This document shows, piece by piece, positions 6,018 through 9,101 of a stretch of DNA of 9,101 nt; within the stretch, counting starts at the first letter, position 1; each line of letters starts with the position of its first letter. The translations under genes and the position numbers were made by a program. Source of the DNA: an uncultured Pseudomonadota bacterium (lineage in GTDB: Bacteria > Pseudomonadota > Gammaproteobacteria > Burkholderiales > Burkholderiaceae_C); NCBI GenBank assembly GCA_900320815.1, contig ONTY01000088.1:1-9101 (forward strand), in the 5' to 3' direction. The notes below the pieces were generated by a model. It did no database searches. It was given only the letters and a program-made list of their open reading frames with translations, and had not been told where the DNA came from.

Positions 6018-6867
6018 ATGCGCAAGCCGCGCGTACAGCACGACAGCGCCTACAAGCTGTTCTTCAGTCAGGCGGCGATGGTGCGCTCGCTGCTGCTCCT
6101 GATCGCCTCAGAGCTTGTCGCCGAGCTTGACCTGGACACGCTGGAACGGCTGCCCGGCGAGCACGTTGCCCGTGGCGGGCAAAAGCGCTTCAGCGACATC
6201 GTCTGGAAAGTGCAGCGCAAGGGGCGCACCGACGCTCCTTGCTACATCGCCATCCTGCTTGAATTTCAGAGCACGCCCGACCGCTTCATGGCGCTGCGCC
6301 TGCTCACCTACGTTGCGCTGCTGCTGCGTGCTCTACAGCGGAGGCCAGCCGTGGACAGGCGCGCAGGACGTAGCCGAACTCTTCGCCCCCATGCCCGAAA
6401 ACCTGCGCCCCCTCAATCCGCAGATGCGCTACCTGCTGCTGGAAGAGCGCAAGGTGCCCGAAGAAACCTTGAAAGATGGCGGTCTTGCCGCACAATTGAT
6501 ACGCTTGGAACAGGCGGGCGACCCGCAAGCGCTGCAAGAGGCAGTCGGCGCATTTCTCGCAAGCTTGCATGATGACGGCCGCGAAGTGCTGACCGCTGCC
6601 ATCAGGCTACTTGTTGGCGACACATGCAGACGACTTGGAATCCCCGTGGAAGGAAAGGAGCAAGCCATGCTGGAAGAAAACCTGAGGCGCTGGAGAGATG
6701 AAGCCGTCGCAGAAGCGCGTGCCGAAGGGCGTGCAGAGGGCGAAGCCAAAGGACGCGTGGCCACTGTGCTCAACATGCTCAAAAAAGGGCTGCTGCCACC
6801 GGAAGACATTGCCGAATACAGCGGCATGACTGTGGCCGAAGTGCGCGCCCTTGCCGCCGCGCAGTAA
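6018..6867 (+). pseudogene. Rpn-family recombination-promoting nuclease / putative transposase, disrupted by internal deletion and frameshift
   Basis: The first part, from ATG 6018 (MRKPRVQHDSAYKLFFS; an earlier in-frame ATG at 5958 is less family-like), reads DLDTLERLPGEHV, FSDIVWKVQRKG, YIAILLEFQS and FMALRLLTYVALLLR. These are the PD-(D/E)XK nuclease core motifs, with the acidic residue in SDIVW and the ExQ in LLEFQ, of the YhgA-like/Rpn family. Near 6315-6330 the sense continues in the next frame as VLYSGGQPWTGAQDVAELF, MRYLLLEE and a C-terminal region with a Glu/Ala/Arg-rich coiled segment (RRWRDEAVAEARAEGRAEGE), ending EVRALAAAQ. Intact relatives carry roughly 20-30 further residues between the TYVALL and VLYNG-type motifs, so those codons are missing and the frame is shifted. 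The catalytic core could still be translated, followed by an unrelated Arg/Ala/Pro-rich tail up to 6572. Rpn proteins promote RecA-independent recombination; this copy is probably inactive. No strong ribosome site is seen. Confidence 0.82.
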
Positions 6868-6887
6868 TCCAGTCCAGCCGCATGACG

Positions 6888-6940
6888 GAACAACCCATGC
6901 CGACAGAAAACCCGGAACGCTGAAATAACGAAGCCGCCGC
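6888..6940 (+). repeat. Decayed echo of the rpn 3' region
   Basis: This 53-base segment aligns without gaps to 6658-6710 inside the rpn pseudogene, matching at 38 of 53 positions. The source encodes EQAMLEENLRRWRDEAVA. The echo reads EQPMPTENPER, a stop, then NNEAA. It is most simply a remnant of a second, diverged Rpn-family gene or of a tandem duplication of the C-terminal region. It is not a functional gene. Confidence 0.55.
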
Positions 6941-6941
6941 C

Positions 6942-7121
6942 ATGACCGTCCCGACACTCCCTGCAACAGCCCTCGTCATCATTGGCGCGCCCTGCATGAT
7001 TGTCGGCGCAGGCGGGGGCGCGCTTGTCACATATCAGGTGTGCAATTGGGGAGCGGAAATAAAAAGCCGCTCTGACGCTTCCGGCCTGTTTGGCAAGTCG
7101 TCGGCACGAGATGGGCACTGA
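6942..7121 (+). CDS. Possible small hydrophobic protein (59 residues), weakly supported
   Basis: ATG 6942 begins MTVPTLPATALVIIGAPCMI, followed by VGAGGGALVTYQV and a polar tail ending SSARDGH. Residues 9-30 are hydrophobic and Gly/Ala-rich enough for one membrane span. There is no Shine-Dalgarno sequence, and the start overlaps the tail of the decayed rpn echo, so it may be a chance reading frame in degenerating DNA. I do not recognise a family. It is the only plausible plus-strand coding potential between the rpn pseudogene and the convergent gene ending at 7166. Confidence 0.2.
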   Translation: MTVPTLPATALVIIGAPCMIVGAGGGALVTYQVCNWGAEIKSRSDASGLFGKSSARDGH

Positions 7122-7165
7122 AGCTCGGCGTCGAAACACTCCGCGCCGCCGGCTTGCTCTGACAC

Positions 7166-7684
7166 TCACCACACCGGCAACCCAGCCGGCACACCAAACA
7201 TCTGCCGGCGCCGCGCATCGTCTGCGGCGGCCTGCTGCGCTGCGCGCTGCTCGGCAGCGTTTGTCATCTCCTGCTGCTGCACACGCTCGTTTTCGGCGGC
7301 GATGTTCGCCTCGGCCAGCTTGTTTGCAGCGGCAATGCGCCCCCTCACCTGCGCCAGCCGCTCATCTTCATCCACCAGCCCACCGTCCAGCATCAGCCAG
7401 CGCACCGCGCCGCCGCCCTTGAAGAAGGTGCGCTGCGCATCAGCAGCGGCAGTGCCTGGCTGCACCATGCCCACGGGCAGCCCGCGCGGGACGGCGCCCA
7501 TCGCTGCGCCCCGCTGCGGCATGGCGAGCACGCTGGCCAGCGGCGCGTTCACGCCACCGGGCGGGGGCGGGGCGTCCAGCGGCTTTGCGGCAGGCGCGCC
7601 CGATTGCTGGTGTGTGGCGTCCTTGATGGCGGCGAGCACTTCTGCGCCGCCCGGCATGGCAACAGCTGCGGGCGGGATGAACAT
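7166..7684 (-). CDS. Proline/alanine-rich protein with C-terminal coiled coil, function unknown
   Basis: A 172-residue protein I do not recognise. Residues 1-85 are Pro/Ala/Gly-rich and look disordered (MFIPPAAVAMPGGAEVLAAI, then DAPPPPGGVNAP). Around 86-100 is a short hydrophobic patch, FFKGGGAVRWLMLDGG. Residues 105-162 are a charged, Ala/Gln/Glu-rich helix likely to form a coiled coil (VRGRIAAANKLAEANIAAEN and then QRAAQQAAADDARRRQ). It ends FGVPAGLPVW. There are no cysteines, signal peptide or membrane span. ATG 7684 has GAGGGGGAG immediately upstream, acceptable as a ribosome site; an alternative start is Met10. It lies 173 bases downstream of the ankyrin gene on the same strand, so the two may be co-expressed, although a hairpin lies between them. 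Phage structural or accessory proteins can look like this, but nothing specific supports that. Confidence 0.5.
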   Translation of the reverse strand: MFIPPAAVAMPGGAEVLAAIKDATHQQSGAPAAKPLDAPPPPGGVNAPLASVLAMPQRGAAMGAVPRGLPVGMVQPGTAAADAQRTFFKGGGAVRWLMLDGGLVDEDERLAQVRGRIAAANKLAEANIAAENERVQQQEMTNAAEQRAAQQAAADDARRRQMFGVPAGLPVW

Positions 7685-7797
7685 CTCCCCCTCGCCCCCA
7701 CGTGTCGCAAAGCGGCTCGGCGGGGGGAGAGGGATGTATTTTTTTTGCGCGCGGCGGATGCATGGTAATGTTGTGTATTTTGGATGGGTATTGTGTT

Positions 7798-7822
7798 CTT
7801 GCCGGCTTGAAAAGCCGGTAAG
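7798..7822. terminator. Stem-loop downstream of the ankyrin gene (terminator-like)
   Basis: CTTGCCGGCTT (7798-7808), loop GAA, AAGCCGGTAAG (7812-7822): an 11-bp stem with one G-T pair. It lies 36 bases after the stop of the minus-strand ankyrin gene. No T-run follows on that strand, so termination would be weak. The CGGCTT...AAGCCG core also occurs as a hairpin at 5895-5909. Confidence 0.4.
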
Positions 7823-7857
7823 AAAAAGACGAATACATGAGTATCAGGAAAAAACGC

Positions 7858-8961
7858 CTATTCTTTCGCGCCGGCGGCGCGCAGGAGTTTGATGGTGACG
7901 GTGTGGCCTTTTTCCTTGGCAAGCGAAAGGGCGGTGTTGCCGTGCCTGTCGGCGGCGTTCACGTCTGCGCCTTTGTCAATGAGGAGTTCGGCGGTTTCGG
8001 CGCAGCCGTTTTTTGCTGCCCTCATGAGCGCAGTTTCGCCATCTACGTCGGCGGCGTTGACGCTGGCGCCGCGCTCGAGAAGCCGCAGGACGGTGTCTAT
8101 ATGCCCCAGGCTTGCGGCAAGCAACAACGCGGTGGAGCCGTTTTTGTTGGCGGCGCGTGTGTCAGCGCTACCGTCCAGCAGCAGGCCGACGGCGGCGGTG
8201 GCGCCTTCCATTGCGGCGTAGTTGAGCGCGCTCACGCTGCATGGGATGGCGGCGCTGGGGTCAGCGCCGCGCTCCAGCAACAGGCGGGCGGTGTGGCCTT
8301 GCGGCGCGGCGAACATGAGGGCGGTGAAACCTTTTTTGCTGGCGGCATTGACGTCCGCGCCATGCTCCAGCAGCAGGCGGGCGAAGCCGGTATGGTCGCG
8401 AAGCGCAGCGCGTATGAGGGCGCTGGTGCCTTCGTTGTTGGCAGCGTCCACATCCGCGCCGTGTTCAATGAGCAGGCGGGCGATGGCGATGCACTCATCA
8501 AGGTGGCCATTTATGGCGGCCCACAGGAGCGCGGTTGCACCTTCGCCATCAGCGGCGTTGACGTCCGCGCCGTGTTCAATGAGCAGGCGGGCAGTGTCTA
8601 CGTGGCCGTTGCAGGCAGCGTGCATGAGGGCGGTGATGCCTTTTTTGCTGGCGGCGTTGACGTCTGCGCCATGCTCCAGCAGCAGGCGGGCGGTGCCGGT
8701 GTGGCCTTTGCTTACGGCTCTCGTCAGTGCAGTGCTGCCGATGTTGTCGGCGGCGCGCACGTTGGCGCCACCATCCAGCAGCAGGCGGATGATGGCAAGG
8801 TCGGTTTTGGTGTTGCCGCGCTCGGTGGCAAGCATGAGGGCAGTGGCGCCTTCGTCGTCAGCGGCATTGACATCGGCGCCGGCGGCAATGAAGCGCCGGA
8901 CGGCAGGGAGGCCGCCCCCGGCGGCGGCCTTCAGGAAGTCTTTGAGAACGTTCTGTTCCAT
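7858..8961 (-). CDS. Ankyrin-repeat protein, 11 repeats
   Basis: A 367-residue protein made almost wholly of ankyrin repeats: about 11 units, with the first and last serving as caps. It begins MEQNVLKDFLKAAAGGGLPA and ends IKLLRAAGAKE. Most units are 33 residues with the consensus TALxxAAxxGHxxTARLLLE followed by HGADVNAAxxxG. Units 2 and 5 are longer by four residues (TKTDLAIIRLLL and LDECIAIARLLI), and unit 7 is shorter (QGHTARLLLERGADPSAA). Ankyrin arrays mediate protein binding; no catalytic or membrane domain and no signal peptide is present, so a cytoplasmic scaffold or inhibitor role is the safest inference. The start is the only ATG at the correct place, although its ribosome site is poor (GACACC before ATG). 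A 75-bp stretch repeats 309 bases apart inside the gene, showing recent internal duplication. It is probably paralogous to the broken ankyrin gene at 504-1446, with which it shares the AGAK-type end. Confidence 0.88.
   Translation of the reverse strand: MEQNVLKDFLKAAAGGGLPAVRRFIAAGADVNAADDEGATALMLATERGNTKTDLAIIRLLLDGGANVRAADNIGSTALTRAVSKGHTGTARLLLEHGADVNAASKKGITALMHAACNGHVDTARLLIEHGADVNAADGEGATALLWAAINGHLDECIAIARLLIEHGADVDAANNEGTSALIRAALRDHTGFARLLLEHGADVNAASKKGFTALMFAAPQGHTARLLLERGADPSAAIPCSVSALNYAAMEGATAAVGLLLDGSADTRAANKNGSTALLLAASLGHIDTVLRLLERGASVNAADVDGETALMRAAKNGCAETAELLIDKGADVNAADRHGNTALSLAKEKGHTVTIKLLRAAGAKE
8321..8395. repeat. Internal duplicated segment of the ankyrin gene, copy A
   Basis: This segment matches 8630-8704 at 68 of 75 positions. 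Both encode most of a repeat reading ARLLLEHGADVNAASKKG plus flanks. The 309-base offset equals three ankyrin units (103 residues), so a three-repeat block has been duplicated. Confidence 0.75.
8630..8704. repeat. Internal duplicated segment of the ankyrin gene, copy B
   Basis: Partner of 8321-8395 with seven mismatches over 75 bases. It corresponds to the junction of repeats 3 and 4 of the protein, while copy A is at the junction of repeats 6 and 7. Confidence 0.75.
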
Positions 8962-9003
8962 GGTGTCTATGAGTATTACTATGATTCCCGCTTGATACGC
9001 CGG

Positions 9004-9020
9004 AAATCAAAAGTTGATTT
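9004..9020. promoter_or_regulatory. Perfect 7-bp inverted repeat in the region upstream of the ankyrin gene
   Basis: AAATCAA-AAG-TTGATTT is a perfect palindrome with a 3-base centre, 43 bases upstream of the minus-strand ankyrin start. It could be an operator for a dimeric regulator acting on the ankyrin gene and on a plus-strand gene beyond the window. No clear -35/-10 pair accompanies it. Confidence 0.3.
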
Positions 9021-9091
9021 ATGCAGTATCCTTGTGGGCGCGCGTGCTGCGATGACAACGGGCGCACGAGCCAAGCACAAGACACAGCCGC

Positions 9092-9096
9092 AGGAG
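9092..9096 (+). promoter_or_regulatory. Shine-Dalgarno-like sequence for a gene starting beyond the right edge
   Basis: AGGAG, within GCAGGAGAACCT, lies in the last ten bases of the window. It resembles the hbd site (AGGAGAACA) and suggests a plus-strand start codon just outside, divergent from the ankyrin gene. No coding sequence of that gene is visible. Confidence 0.3.
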
Positions 9097-9101
9097 AACC
9101 T

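Noticed and set aside
8222..8995. Plus-strand frame opposite the right ankyrin gene
   Set aside because: Ser/Ala/Arg repeats mirror the ankyrin codons; antisense shadow only.

Overview
The window looks like a chromosomal segment of a high-GC betaproteobacterium, most likely Burkholderiales and probably Comamonadaceae. The lplT start, the alanine racemase and the 3-hydroxybutyryl-CoA dehydrogenase all read like members of that group. This assignment rests on recognising the proteins, not on a database search. The genus is not resolved.

Layout from left to right: the 5' end of lplT (minus strand, leaving the window on the left); a hairpin-rich leader; an ankyrin-repeat gene whose reading frame is broken near its start, bracketed by two copies of a 23-bp direct repeat that each follow a hairpin; a 450-bp gene-poor stretch with two identical 27-bp repeats spaced like a type I CRISPR unit; alr (plus); a truncated, kinase-less fragment of a sensor histidine kinase (minus); hbd/paaH-type 3-hydroxyacyl-CoA dehydrogenase (plus) with a recognisable promoter; a shared bidirectional terminator; a nitronate monooxygenase/FabK-like flavoprotein (minus) with its own good promoter; an Rpn-family PD-(D/E)XK nuclease/transposase pseudogene (plus) with a decayed echo of its 3' end just downstream; a proline-rich, coiled-coil protein of unknown function (minus); and a long 11-repeat ankyrin protein (minus). 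A Shine-Dalgarno-like sequence at the extreme right suggests that another plus-strand gene begins just outside.

The housekeeping part is lplT, alr, hbd and the flavoprotein: lysophospholipid recycling, D-alanine supply for peptidoglycan, and fatty acid/polyhydroxybutyrate or aromatic-acid CoA metabolism. Between and beside these genes lies accessory material showing decay: a frameshifted ankyrin gene, an amputated kinase, a nuclease with an internal deletion, and repeat scars. In related genomes lplT and alr are, from general knowledge, usually neighbours. Here the ankyrin cassette sits between them, so that interval is a likely insertion site.

I do not see a convincing complete new defence or secretion system. 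The most unusual items are the hairpin-plus-23-mer brackets around the broken ankyrin gene, the nested alternative hairpins in front of it, the pair of CRISPR-like repeats, and the right-hand ankyrin gene next to an unrecognised proline-rich coiled-coil gene.
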